Shown one piece after another: positions 47,641 to 56,501 of a stretch of DNA of 64,000 nt; position 1 is the stretch's first letter; each line of letters starts with the position of its first letter. Origin of the DNA: Sinomonas sp. R1AF57 (GTDB taxonomy: Bacteria > Actinomycetota > Actinomycetes > Actinomycetales > Micrococcaceae); the NCBI RefSeq assembly GCF_002224485.1, contig NZ_CP022463.1:92376-156375 (forward strand), written 5' to 3'. The notes under the pieces were generated by a model, which did not search any database, had not been told where the DNA came from, and saw only the letters and a list, made by a program, of their open reading frames with translations. The position numbers were made by a program, and so were the translations under genes.

Positions 47641-49518
47641 ATGATCACGCTGTCCGAGGTCGGCGCCCGCATCTCCCCCGAGGCCGGGACACCTGGGAGG
47701 GCCGACTTCGGGGTGTACCTGCCCGGCATCACCTTCGACAAGGGGTACCGGGTGCGGGTGAAGGTGATCCACGAGTCGGACCAGTTCGTCCGCGGGATCG
47801 AAGCGGTGGCCGTGTGGCTCAGCTGGCTGAAGGGCTCAGACCACGACCTCTGGGCGGGAGGGCTCTCCCTCTCCGCCGCGGCCGACCAGCAGCCCGGGAC
47901 CCACTTCGGTTCGCCCGGGCGGTACCTCTACAGGTACGAGCTGCTCCGCGAGCCGGGAGGGATTCCGGGACTGGGCGCCGTGCGGTTCGCCGACCCGTTC
48001 GGCAGGGACGCAGGCCTCGGCACGCTCTCCTCCTTCACGGCGCCGGCGGCTCCGCCCTTCGCCTGGACCGACGACGCCCACACCCCGCCGCCCGTGGACG
48101 AGATGGTGGTCTACGAGCTGAACGTCCGCGAGTTCAACCAGGACTTCGACGGCGTCGTGACCCAGCTCGACTACCTGCGCGGGCTCGGGGTGAACGTCCT
48201 CGAGCTCATGCCCGTGACGAATGTCGGCGAGGACGTCGAATGGGGCTACACCCCCTTGGGCTACTTCTGCCCAGACGACCGCTTCGGCGGGTCGGCCGGG
48301 CTCAAGCGGCTCGTGGACGCGTGCCACGCGAAGGGGATGGCGGTCATCCTCGACGCCGTGTATGCCCACTCGCACCCGGACTTCGCGTACAACACGGTCT
48401 ACGACTCCACAGGGGAGCCCAACCCGATGATGGGCCCCTTCGCGGGAGAGTTCTTCCCGCACCGCCCCGGCAGCGACTTCACGAAGGCATTCACCGCGCA
48501 GTACTTCACGGCGCTCAACAGGTATTGGCTCGACGAGTACCACGTGGACGGCTTCCGCTACGACTACGTTCCCGGCTACTACGACGGGAACCCTGCCGGT
48601 CCCGGCTACCCCGCGCTCGTGTACGAGACCTACGAGTACTCGCGGACCCTTCCCCGGTTCCAGACCGCCTCCGGCGCCAGCTCGATCATCCAGTGCTCCG
48701 AGAACCTCGACGATCCGATCGGGATGCTCTCGCGGACCTACACGAACACGTGCTGGCAGAACCGGCTCATGGACGCCGCGCGCGGGATGGCCCGCGGCGG
48801 CTACGTCAGCGAGGACTTCGCACACCTCCTCGATCCTGGGTTTGTGGGCTACCCGGACCGCTACACCAATCCTGCCTCCGGCGAGACGTTCCCGGTCGCC
48901 CCGTTCCAGTACATCGAGACCCATGACCACCAGCGTTTCCTGAACGAGTTCGGCAGGGCCATCGCCCCGGATCTCCTCGAGCAGCCCTACGGCGACCGCA
49001 CCAGGTTCTACAGGACGCAGCCCTACGCCATCGCCCTGTTCACGGGGAAAGGCATCCCCTTCCTCTTCCAGGGGCAGGAGTTCGGCGAGAACTGGGGCCT
49101 GCCCGAGGACGGGATCGGGCGGAACCTCTTCGAGCGCCCACTGCACTGGGACTACTTCTACGATCCGCCGGGCAAGGCGCTTGTGCGCCTCTACCGCATC
49201 CTGGGCTCGCTGCGGAACACGAGCCGCGCCCTCCGCGCCCGCGGGGACTTCTACTACTACTCGCGCCCGGACCACCTCAGCGCGAAGGTGCTCGCCTTCC
49301 GCCGCCATGCACCGGCCGACGGCGCCGCCCCACCGGAGGACTTCGCCGTCGCCCTCAACTTCGGCGACGCGCCCGCCACGGTCTGGCTCCCGCTGCAGGC
49401 CGCCGGCGACTGGCGCGAGCAGATCGACGGCGCGATGCTCCTGAGCCCGCTGCACGACGGCGACGAAGCCCTCGTGACCATCCCGCCGAACTACGGGCTC
49501 GTGTTCCGCCGGCTCTGA
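47641..49518 (+). CDS. GH13 family alpha-amylase-like glycoside hydrolase
   Basis: A 625-aa enzyme. An N-terminal E-set/CBM48-like domain (about 1-120) precedes the TIM barrel. GH13 conserved regions are DAVYAHSH (region I), GFRYDYVPG (Asp nucleophile), QCSENLDD (Glu acid/base) and IETHDHQR (region IV). The domain layout resembles branching enzyme or maltooligosyltrehalose trehalohydrolase rather than secreted amylase; there is no signal peptide, so it acts in the cytoplasm on glycogen or maltodextrin. TAGGAT ends 6 nt before the ATG: leaderless. It is single, without other glycogen genes. Confidence 0.85.
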   Translation: MITLSEVGARISPEAGTPGRADFGVYLPGITFDKGYRVRVKVIHESDQFVRGIEAVAVWLSWLKGSDHDLWAGGLSLSAAADQQPGTHFGSPGRYLYRYELLREPGGIPGLGAVRFADPFGRDAGLGTLSSFTAPAAPPFAWTDDAHTPPPVDEMVVYELNVREFNQDFDGVVTQLDYLRGLGVNVLELMPVTNVGEDVEWGYTPLGYFCPDDRFGGSAGLKRLVDACHAKGMAVILDAVYAHSHPDFAYNTVYDSTGEPNPMMGPFAGEFFPHRPGSDFTKAFTAQYFTALNRYWLDEYHVDGFRYDYVPGYYDGNPAGPGYPALVYETYEYSRTLPRFQTASGASSIIQCSENLDDPIGMLSRTYTNTCWQNRLMDAARGMARGGYVSEDFAHLLDPGFVGYPDRYTNPASGETFPVAPFQYIETHDHQRFLNEFGRAIAPDLLEQPYGDRTRFYRTQPYAIALFTGKGIPFLFQGQEFGENWGLPEDGIGRNLFERPLHWDYFYDPPGKALVRLYRILGSLRNTSRALRARGDFYYYSRPDHLSAKVLAFRRHAPADGAAPPEDFAVALNFGDAPATVWLPLQAAGDWREQIDGAMLLSPLHDGDEALVTIPPNYGLVFRRL

Positions 49519-49541
49519 CTGCTACCCCTCGGTTACTCCTC

Positions 49542-51842
49542 TTACTCCTCGATGACATCCGCGATGGCCCGCAGGAGCCGTGCCACCCTGGTCGCGCGAT
49601 GCTCCGCGGCTCCCGCCGCCGCGGCGAGCGTCGCCTCGAGGGCCGCCACCTCGGCGTCGTCCGCGCGCTTCCCGACCGCGGTCAGCGTCCCCGCGCCGCC
49701 CCCGTTGTGCGCCGCAGCCGCCTGGACCGCCTCGCCGCTCGCGGGCACGCCGCCCGATGCCGCCGCGCCCGAGGAGGCGCTGGCGACGCCGATGGGTGCG
49801 GTGGGCGCCGAACCCTCCTCCGCCGCGAGGAAGGTGCGGCCGAAGAGTGCCTTCTCGCCGTTGATCTTGGGGTGCTGCCGGTCCCCGAATCCGTCGACGA
49901 CCCGCCCCAGGAACTGCTCGTTGGTGAGCTTCCCGATCGCGTCGGCGAGCAGGGGCGAGGCCTTCGAGGTGAAGTCACCGTGCCCGGCCGTCTCGTACGC
50001 GAGCTCGGTGGGCTGGCAGGCGCTGAACAGGAGTTCCCGGTGCGGCTTCTGCTGCCCGTCCACAGGAGCGCCGGGCGACGCCGCGTCCGCAGCCCGCCCG
50101 TCCGCAGCCCGCCCGGGGCCTGCGTCGCGGGAGCCGGTCGCCGACGTATAGCCGCGGCGCGCCCGGAACGCCTCGCGGTCGGCCTCGGACAGGACGACCC
50201 TCCGCGGCAGGCGCCGCAGCGTCGTCTCCTGCTCGAGCTCGGCCTGGGAGAGGATGCGGCGCTGCCCGTCGCCCGAATGGCACGAGTCGAAGAACAGGGT
50301 CAGGGCCACCCCGTCGGGGAGCTGGTCCCAGATGAGCCCGAGGTCGTCGTCGATGATGAGTTCGCCGGTGCGGAAGTCCACGGGGCAGAGCGCCTCGTCC
50401 TCCATGTTGCCGCCCTGCCCGCTCGCCGCCTCGTCGCCGTCGAGGTCCGGCGCCGTCGTGCCGTGGCCCGCGTACTGGACCACGAGGGTGTCCCCGGGGG
50501 CGCTGGTCGACACGAGCTCGAGCATCCTCAGCAGGACCTCCGACCGGGTCGCCTGCGCGTCGGCGAGGAGGTGCACGGCGAATCCGGCCTTCTCGAGTTC
50601 GGTGGCCCAGGCCCCGGCGTCCGCGACGCAGCCCGAGAGCTGGTCGGCCGCGTCGGGGTAGGCGTTGATACCGACGCACAGTGCCTTCCGCGTCGCCGAG
50701 TGCGGCCAGGTGGGGGCGGGGACGTCGCGAGGCTGGGTCGGCCAGAGCGGCTCCACGGCGCGCGGCAGCGGGAAGGGGGTGACGTCCTTGCGGTCCACGA
50801 TGCGCCGCAGGACGCTCTCCATGGTGGCAGGGTCGTCGTCGAAGGCGCCATGGCTCGTGGCGTCGCTGCTGCTGAACGGGCCCCTGTCCTCGACCGACCA
50901 CACGACCTGGGCGGACGAGGGCGAGTCCGGTTCGCCGAACCAGTCGCGCAGGTCCGGGTCGCTCCGCACCGAGTCCTGCAGGCCGAGGATCGGGTCGCCG
51001 ATCCTCGGCTCGAACGCGGCCCGGACCAGGTACAGGAGGCTCTTGCCATAGACGCGGACGCAGTTGTCGGCGCGTTCGCGGTCGTCGGTCATGGTGAACA
51101 TCGAGAGCCTGCCGATCGACTGGTCCACCTCGTCCTTGAGCTTCTCCTTGAAGAGGTCCGTCCGGACGGCGGGCGCCAGGAAGCTCACCGTCTCGAAGCG
51201 GTCCACGCCGGCCTTCACCGCGGCGGGGATGAAGTACGAGTGGAAGATCGAGCCCGCGCTGTGTCCCACGGCGTGGACCGTGAGCGCGCCGCGGTGCTCG
51301 TTCATGAAGGACCCGAGCGCGTCGGCGAAGACCGAGGCCCCGCCGCCGGCGCTCGCGGCTTCGGCGTACTCCTTCATCTCCCCCCAGACGCGTTCGCCCT
51401 GCCCGAACCGTGCGGCGAGCTCGACGATGCGGTCCTTGAAGTCGCCGGGTCCGCGGCTGCCGCCGAGCCATCCGGCGAGGGCGTCGGCGAGGGACGTCAC
51501 AAGCCCGGTCTCCCACACGAAGTAGATGGGGTAGACGCCGTTCTCCTTCCACCACGGGATGCGCGACGCTGCGGCCCGCAGCCCGGCGGCCTCCGTGACG
51601 AGTCCGCCGTGGGCGTTGACCATGAGCGGCACCGGTCCGCTGCGTCCGGCGAGGAAGGCCGGCAGATGGGTCGCGAAGATCGCCTCCACGTCCGCCGCCG
51701 TCGAGAAGTACTCGCCCTCTCCTGCCGGGCGGTCGGCCAGCTGGCCCCGCCGGAGGTTGATGACGTGCGGCTTGAGCGCGGCGAGCTCCTCGTCGCTGAG
51801 CCCGGAGCCGCGGGGTGCGCTGGGGGTGGCTGGGATCGTCAT
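49542..51842 (-). CDS. Caspase-like (C14) protein with N-terminal alpha/beta-hydrolase-like domain
   Basis: A 766-aa protein. Residues about 60-330 look like an alpha/beta-hydrolase: GPVPLMVNAHGGLV, VHAVGHSAGSIFHSYFI with GHSAG (putative nucleophile Ser195) and YPIYFVWETG. Residues about 385-690 are a caspase/metacaspase-like domain: KALCVGINAYPDAADQLSGCVADA, TLVVQYAGHGTT (His460) and ALTLFFDSCHSGDGQR (Cys521), the expected His/Cys dyad. An Ala/Gly-rich C-terminus ends in a helix (RVARLLRAIADVIEE). It has no signal peptide. It starts 73 nt after the CHAT gene stop on the same strand; GGAAGGACAACGCG-type purines precede the ATG weakly. Domain limits are approximate. Confidence 0.85.
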   Translation of the reverse strand: MTIPATPSAPRGSGLSDEELAALKPHVINLRRGQLADRPAGEGEYFSTAADVEAIFATHLPAFLAGRSGPVPLMVNAHGGLVTEAAGLRAAASRIPWWKENGVYPIYFVWETGLVTSLADALAGWLGGSRGPGDFKDRIVELAARFGQGERVWGEMKEYAEAASAGGGASVFADALGSFMNEHRGALTVHAVGHSAGSIFHSYFIPAAVKAGVDRFETVSFLAPAVRTDLFKEKLKDEVDQSIGRLSMFTMTDDRERADNCVRVYGKSLLYLVRAAFEPRIGDPILGLQDSVRSDPDLRDWFGEPDSPSSAQVVWSVEDRGPFSSSDATSHGAFDDDPATMESVLRRIVDRKDVTPFPLPRAVEPLWPTQPRDVPAPTWPHSATRKALCVGINAYPDAADQLSGCVADAGAWATELEKAGFAVHLLADAQATRSEVLLRMLELVSTSAPGDTLVVQYAGHGTTAPDLDGDEAASGQGGNMEDEALCPVDFRTGELIIDDDLGLIWDQLPDGVALTLFFDSCHSGDGQRRILSQAELEQETTLRRLPRRVVLSEADREAFRARRGYTSATGSRDAGPGRAADGRAADAASPGAPVDGQQKPHRELLFSACQPTELAYETAGHGDFTSKASPLLADAIGKLTNEQFLGRVVDGFGDRQHPKINGEKALFGRTFLAAEEGSAPTAPIGVASASSGAAASGGVPASGEAVQAAAAHNGGGAGTLTAVGKRADDAEVAALEATLAAAAGAAEHRATRVARLLRAIADVIEE

Positions 51843-51915
51843 CGCGTTGTCCTTCTGCTGGGTGGAGCCTCGGGAGGGGTGGGACGGCGGTGGGGCGCAC
51901 GACGGCGCCCGGCGG

Positions 51916-53931
51916 CTAGGGCGAGAATTCCACCGTGGCGAGGGGGTGGGCATAGGCGGTGTAGGCGAGCCACGAGGCGTCCCCCTCGGCGCGGGCCTTC
52001 TGCCGGGCGGCCTTGACCGCCTCGCAGACCGTCTTCCCGCTGCGCAGTGCGGAGTAGAACGTCTCGGCGAACGCGAGGGCGGGCCGGTCGCCGACGCTCC
52101 ACATGCACCCCACGAACGCCCCTGCGCCCCCGGCGAGGAACGCCGACGCGAACGCGTCCGCACCCGTGCGGGCGCCCTGCGCGAGCCCGCACGCGTTGAG
52201 CACCACGACGGGCCCCGGCTCGGCCGTCGGGTCCGGCCGGCGCCGGGGGAAGTCCGCTGTGAGCGAGGACGCGGAATAGGCCGGAAGCGCGGCCGCCCCC
52301 GCCTCCGCGACCGCGGCGAGGAGCAGCCGCTGCCCCTCGGCGTCGGACGCCCCGTGCCCGCCGAAGTGGAGGAGGTCGAACCCGCCGGCGCGCAGGAGCG
52401 ACGAGAGGGAGGCAGCGTCGCCGGGCTCGATGGCGCTGGCACCGAGCGTGGAGAGGAACTCCGCCTCCCTGGCCGTCTGGGTGAGGGCGAGCTCGCCCGT
52501 GTAGGAGGGGCACAGGTAGCGGCAGCGGCCTGCGCGGGCGCGGAGGCGGTGCGGGTGGACCACGCTGTACGCCCACCGGCCGAGGCCCGTCTCCCCGAGG
52601 TAGCGCGGTGCCGAGGGCTCCCCGAGCTGTGCGAGCTCCCAGGGCACCGAGGCCTCGGTGCTCAGCAGCGCCAGCCCGTCGATCTGCTCCCAGGCCCCCG
52701 TCAGGTCTGCGACCAGGTCCGCCGGAAGCAGCGCGTCGGCGAGCTCGGTTCCGAGCTGGGCGAGCCGGGACGCGAAGCCGTCGGCGCTACCGGCATCCCT
52801 CCAGGACTCGTCGATGCGCGCGAAGAGCGCGTCGAGGAAGGCGGCCTTGGACATCGCGGGTGCGCTCTCGTAGTGCCTCGGGAGCCCGTCGCCCAGCTCG
52901 AGGTCGAACTCGAACCTCCATGAGTCGCCGAAGACGTCCTCGTCGATCCGCAGCACCGGCGTTCCCGCCATCCTCGGGTCGGGAGCGGTGGTCCAGGCAT
53001 CGGCCTCCGCGGGCGGCGGGTCGGCGGGAGGCGCAGCGGTCACCTCGACGACGAGGGTCACCTCGGCGAGCGAGTACACCGAGGTCCCCTGCTTGACCAC
53101 CACCGTCGCCTCGGCTGGCCCGGGCCCACCGGCGATGACCTCGAAGGCGCGTTCGACGACCTCGGCCTCCTCGGGGAAGGGGACGTCGTCGAACCGGTCC
53201 GGCGTGCCGGGGACCACCTGGAGGTTCCGCCGGTGCAGCTTGAGCCGCAGCGGCTCGCCCGGAACGGCCGCGAGCAGCGGCCGCACGGCATGGGCGCTGT
53301 CCGAAAGCGCCGTGAGCTCGGTGCGGGAGATCCGCACCGTGACCGTCGCCCGCGCCTCTGGCCGGAGCACCGACGGCATGTCGGCTGCGACCCACGCCGG
53401 CACGTGCGGCGGCGAGGCGGAACGGGTGCGTGGGAGCGTCGCCACCTCCGGCGACGGGCGGGTGGCGCCGTTCGGGGGAGGGATCACCGCGGCGCCGTCG
53501 GGGAGCGGCGCGGGGGCGGCGGGGAGAGGGGCCATCCGTTCAGGCGCAGGGGCCTCGGCGAGCACCTCGGGCCGGATGGCCAGCAGCAGGAGCCGCGTGC
53601 CGCCGTCGTGCTTCCCGAGGCGGATCCGGAACACGCCCACGGCCGGCTCCCCGAAGCCATGGTCGATCTGGGCACTGACGAGCTCCGGCGTTCCGCCGGG
53701 CCGCAGCACCACGAGCACGAGCGAGCTGTCGGGGAACGGCGCGGCAACCGTGGCGCTGCCGGGACCGGGGGCCGCGGGGGAGAGGAGGACGAAGGCCTCG
53801 GCGAGACGGACGGGGACGTCCGGGAAGAGGTCGAGCACCTCGGGCGGGAGGGGTTCCGGCGGGATGCGCTCCACGCGCCACCCGCCGGACGCCGACGCAT
53901 CCGCCAGAGGCTCAGCTGGGCCGGTAACCAC
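51916..53931 (-). CDS. CHAT-domain protein (putative caspase-like protease), first gene of the CHAT/caspase pair
   Basis: A 671-aa protein. The C-terminal ~230 residues form a CHAT domain: RCRYLCPSYTGELALTQTAREAEFL, DLLHFGGHGASD (His526), VVVLNACGLAQGARTGADAFASAFLAGGAGAFVGCMW with catalytic Cys581 in N-A-C-G, and FAETFYSALRSGKTVCEAVKAAR. Residues about 190-300 are beta-rich (ATVTVRISRTELTALSDSAHA, AEVTLVVEVTAA) and could be a sensor or adaptor; 130-180 is Pro-rich linker. The start is GTG 53931, with AGGAGGA 7 nt upstream; the ATG 22 codons upstream lacks such a site. No membrane segment is seen. It is divergent from the Asp23 operon. Confidence 0.85.
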   Translation of the reverse strand: MVTGPAEPLADASASGGWRVERIPPEPLPPEVLDLFPDVPVRLAEAFVLLSPAAPGPGSATVAAPFPDSSLVLVVLRPGGTPELVSAQIDHGFGEPAVGVFRIRLGKHDGGTRLLLLAIRPEVLAEAPAPERMAPLPAAPAPLPDGAAVIPPPNGATRPSPEVATLPRTRSASPPHVPAWVAADMPSVLRPEARATVTVRISRTELTALSDSAHAVRPLLAAVPGEPLRLKLHRRNLQVVPGTPDRFDDVPFPEEAEVVERAFEVIAGGPGPAEATVVVKQGTSVYSLAEVTLVVEVTAAPPADPPPAEADAWTTAPDPRMAGTPVLRIDEDVFGDSWRFEFDLELGDGLPRHYESAPAMSKAAFLDALFARIDESWRDAGSADGFASRLAQLGTELADALLPADLVADLTGAWEQIDGLALLSTEASVPWELAQLGEPSAPRYLGETGLGRWAYSVVHPHRLRARAGRCRYLCPSYTGELALTQTAREAEFLSTLGASAIEPGDAASLSSLLRAGGFDLLHFGGHGASDAEGQRLLLAAVAEAGAAALPAYSASSLTADFPRRRPDPTAEPGPVVVLNACGLAQGARTGADAFASAFLAGGAGAFVGCMWSVGDRPALAFAETFYSALRSGKTVCEAVKAARQKARAEGDASWLAYTAYAHPLATVEFSP

Positions 53932-54187
53932 GGCAGTTCCTCCTCGCACTGCTCGATCAGCCCCCAGCAGGCTGCCGAAAAGTATCGGCAGCGCCATGCT
54001 GACACAGGCGGAGGCCACCCGGAAAGGGGCGGAACGCCCGCGGTGCACGATGCGCGCGCCTCGCCCCTGCTGCCGCCGATTTCCGCGCACCTGCCGTACT
54101 AAGGTAGAGCCGTAAGCGTCCTCACACGGGACGGCTGCCATTCACTGCCGCGACGGCTGCTGCCGCCCGGCGAGCGAGGGAGGCGCG

Positions 54188-54640
54188 GTGAGCCAGGAGC
54201 CAGAAGTCCGGTACGGCATGGTGCACGGCGCAAGCGCGGAGGTCCCGCTTCCGGTGGGGGCCTCAGGACGCACCGTGATCCACGAGGCGGCCGTCGCCAA
54301 GGTCGCGGCCGCCGCCGCCCGGGACGTTCCCGGCGTCCACTCACTCGGCACCGCTCCCTCGCGGGCCCTCGGGGCCATTCGGGATGCCGTCGGCCAGACC
54401 GACCATGTCTCCGGCGTCCGCGCCGAGGTGGGCCAGACCCAGGCGGCCGTCGACGTCACGCTTGTCGCGGCCTACGGCGTGCCGCTGCAGTCGCTCGCCG
54501 ACAGGGTGAGGGCTGCGGTGTACCGGGCCGTCGAGGAGCTCACGGGCCTCGCGGTCATCGAAGTCAACGTCGAGATCGCGGACGTCTTCATCGGAGAGCC
54601 GAGGGTGGGCACCAAGCCTTCCGGAATCGAGGTGCAGTGA
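54188..54640 (+). CDS. Asp23/Gls24 family envelope stress protein
   Basis: A 150-aa protein of the alkaline-shock (Asp23/Gls24) family: HEAAVAKVAAAAARDVPGVHSLG at the start, VDVTLVAAYGVPLQSLADRVRAAVYRAVEELTGLAVIEVNVEIADVFI in the core (quoted in part: VEELTGLAVIEVNVEIADVF). Family members coat the membrane through an AmaP-type anchor and respond to cell-envelope stress. It starts with GTG (GGGAGGCGCG before it) and leads an operon in which each following gene overlaps its predecessor. Confidence 0.88.
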   Translation: MSQEPEVRYGMVHGASAEVPLPVGASGRTVIHEAAVAKVAAAAARDVPGVHSLGTAPSRALGAIRDAVGQTDHVSGVRAEVGQTQAAVDVTLVAAYGVPLQSLADRVRAAVYRAVEELTGLAVIEVNVEIADVFIGEPRVGTKPSGIEVQ

Positions 54641-54828
54641 ACCTGGTCGTGGTCGGCATGGGCTTCGGGGCGTTCCTCGCCTACATGTCCTTCCAGTTCG
54701 GCGTGGGGGGCTTCCTCGGGTCGCTCGTGTTCCTCGTCGTCGGCGCGGTCCTCGGGCGCGCCGCCGAGGGAAGGGTCGACCTCCGCCGGGTGTGGGAGGC
54801 GCTGACCGGGCGGCGATCCTCCTCGTGA
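54637..54828 (+). CDS. DUF2273-like small membrane protein
   Basis: A 63-aa protein with a hydrophobic hairpin (VVGMGFGAFLAYMSFQFGVGGFLGSLVFLVVGAVLGR, quoted in part: GFGAFLAYMSFQFGVGGFLG) and a basic tail. This matches the DUF2273 proteins found next to Asp23 genes. It starts with GTG overlapping the Asp23 stop (GTGA), so it is translationally coupled. Confidence 0.8.
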   Translation: MNLVVVGMGFGAFLAYMSFQFGVGGFLGSLVFLVVGAVLGRAAEGRVDLRRVWEALTGRRSSS

Positions 54829-55259
54829 GCATGGAAGCCTCGCCCGGCGCCCCTCAGCCAGGAGTGCCGGCCCCGCCCGCCCATCCGCCGGCTTCGCCTC
54901 CGCTCGCCGGCCACAACCGCGTGAGCACCCAGGCCCTGACCCGGCTCGCCCAGGCAGCCGCCGGGGCCGCGCTCGGCGTGGAGCCCGCCGATGTGCGGGC
55001 CGACTGGTCGGACGACGCCGGCCTCCTCGCCCTCCGCATCGTCGCCCCCATCGCCATCCCGCACCTTGCGCTGGTCGACGGGCCCGAGGACCTTCTCCCG
55101 TGGGGCGGCAGCGTGTGGGAGCGTGCGGCCCGGGCGAAGGGACGGATCCTCGAGTCGGTGACGTCGCTGAGCGGGGCGATGCTGAGCCGCGTCGACATCC
55201 GCATCTCCGGCGTCCGTGTGGGCAGCCCAGTCCTGCTCGAGGCGGCCGGCCATGGCTGA
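54825..55259 (+). CDS. Second Asp23-like domain protein
   Basis: A 144-aa protein: a Pro/Ala-rich leader (about 1-28), then VSTQALTRLAQAAAGAALGVEPADVRADWSDDAGLLALRIVAPI and GRILESVTSLSGAMLSRVDIRISGVRVG. The helix-strand order and hydrophobic pattern look like a divergent Asp23/Gls24 domain. It starts with GTG overlapping the DUF2273 stop and overlaps the next gene by 8 nt (ATGGCTGA). Family assignment is from pattern and context. Confidence 0.6.
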   Translation: MSMEASPGAPQPGVPAPPAHPPASPPLAGHNRVSTQALTRLAQAAAGAALGVEPADVRADWSDDAGLLALRIVAPIAIPHLALVDGPEDLLPWGGSVWERAARAKGRILESVTSLSGAMLSRVDIRISGVRVGSPVLLEAAGHG

Positions 55260-55860
55260 CCATCGCACGCTCGAGAAGCGCGAGGCGCCCCACGGGCTCG
55301 ACCGCGCGGTCCAGCGCGAGGTGACCTCGTCGAGGGCGTACCTGGTGGGGCTCGTCGCGCTCGCGGTCACGGCGCTGTGCGCGTACCTCCTCCTCGAGAC
55401 GACGCTCCAGGCCCTCGGCCAGCACGAGTGGCTCATCAACCCCGAGGCGGCCGCCCGTGCAGTCGCGGCCCTTCCCGGCGGCACGAACCACGCCCTCCTC
55501 GGTCTCTTCGGCGCGGTCGTGGCCATGGCCGGTCTGGCCCTCGTCATCCTTGCCGTCCGCCCCGGACGGCGGGGACGGCGCGAGCTGTCGGGCGGCCGCA
55601 TCGCCGTTGTGGTGGACGACGAGGTCCTCGCCTCCGCGCTTGCGCGCCGGGCCCGCGCCGCCGCGGTCGTGCGGCCGGAGCAGGTGACCGTGGTGGTTTC
55701 CGCGGGGGAGGCCGTGGTCAACGTCCGGCCCACCTCCGGGATCCCCGTACGGGCCGAGGACGTCCTCGCCGCCACCGAGGACGAGCTCGGCCGGCTGGGG
55801 CCACGGCCGTACCTGCAGCTCCGGGTCCGCGTCGAGGGGACGGGGGTGGTCGGCGCATGA
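55252..55860 (+). CDS. DUF6286-like membrane protein of the Asp23 operon
   Basis: A 202-aa protein with a charged N-terminus, two membrane helices (about 28-50 and 78-102) and a soluble C-terminal alpha/beta domain (RIAVVVDDEVLASALARRARAAAVVRPEQVTVVVSAGEAVVNV, quoted in part: RPEQVTVVVSAGEAVVNVRP). Similar proteins sit between Asp23 and AmaP-like genes in actinobacteria. Probably a membrane anchor for Asp23 assemblies. It overlaps both neighbours. Confidence 0.6.
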   Translation: MADHRTLEKREAPHGLDRAVQREVTSSRAYLVGLVALAVTALCAYLLLETTLQALGQHEWLINPEAAARAVAALPGGTNHALLGLFGAVVAMAGLALVILAVRPGRRGRRELSGGRIAVVVDDEVLASALARRARAAAVVRPEQVTVVVSAGEAVVNVRPTSGIPVRAEDVLAATEDELGRLGPRPYLQLRVRVEGTGVVGA

Positions 55861-56501
55861 ACGGCACGCCGCGGACACTCAACCGTGTGCTCATCGCGGT
55901 CTTCGGGCTTCTGGTCTTCGCGGCGGGGGCCCTGATGCTGCTGCTCGCCGCGGTGCCGGCCTTCGCGCAGTGGTGGCAGTCCTGGGCCCCGGACGCCGCC
56001 GTGCGGGCGGGCGCGGCGTTCGAGGCCACGCACTTCCCGGGCACGCGGGTGTCGTGGCTCTGGCTCATCGCCGCGGCGCTGGCAGTCCTCGTCGTGCTGC
56101 TCATGGTCTGGTGGATTTCGCAGCAGGGGACCGGGCGCCGTGACCTGATTGCCGCCACGGCGCCCGACGGCGGCACAGGCCCGGGCGGGCAGCTCGCCGA
56201 GGGTGAGGTGCCCGGCATGGTGGGCATCGCCGCCGCTGCCGTCGACCAGGCCCTGCGCGGCGTCCTCGCCGAGCGCAAGGACGTGCTCAGCACGGCCGTC
56301 GCGGCAGTCGAGTTCGAGGGGCGGACGGCGCTGCGCATCCGCACAGTGGCCCGGCAGGGCGCGGACCCCGGCGCCATTGCCGCGGAGGTCGAGCAGATCG
56401 TACAGCGCCTGGACCTCGTGATCGGAACCGCCGTCCCGGTGCTCCTCCACATCACCTCCGGCGCGCGCGCCCGCTTCAGCCGCGCCGAACGCGTCCGGTG
56501 A
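55857..56501 (+). CDS. AmaP-like alkaline shock response membrane anchor protein
   Basis: A 214-aa protein with two N-terminal helices (about 9-38 with VLIAVFGLLVFAAGALMLLL, and 65-88) and a C-terminal cytoplasmic domain rich in beta strands (VPGMVGIAAAAVDQALRGVLAERKDVLSTAVAAVEFEGRTALRIR, quoted in part: VEFEGRTALRIRTVARQG). Layout and operon position match AmaP, which ties Asp23 to the membrane. It begins in an ATGA overlap and ends in a GTGA overlap with a small gene. Confidence 0.65.
   Translation: MNGTPRTLNRVLIAVFGLLVFAAGALMLLLAAVPAFAQWWQSWAPDAAVRAGAAFEATHFPGTRVSWLWLIAAALAVLVVLLMVWWISQQGTGRRDLIAATAPDGGTGPGGQLAEGEVPGMVGIAAAAVDQALRGVLAERKDVLSTAVAAVEFEGRTALRIRTVARQGADPGAIAAEVEQIVQRLDLVIGTAVPVLLHITSGARARFSRAERVR

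Noticed and set aside
53932-53997. ATG at 53997 as the CHAT protein start
   Set aside because: The GTG at 53931 has a strong AGGAGGA at ideal spacing; the upstream stretch contains a hairpin (53972-53991) more typical of a leader.
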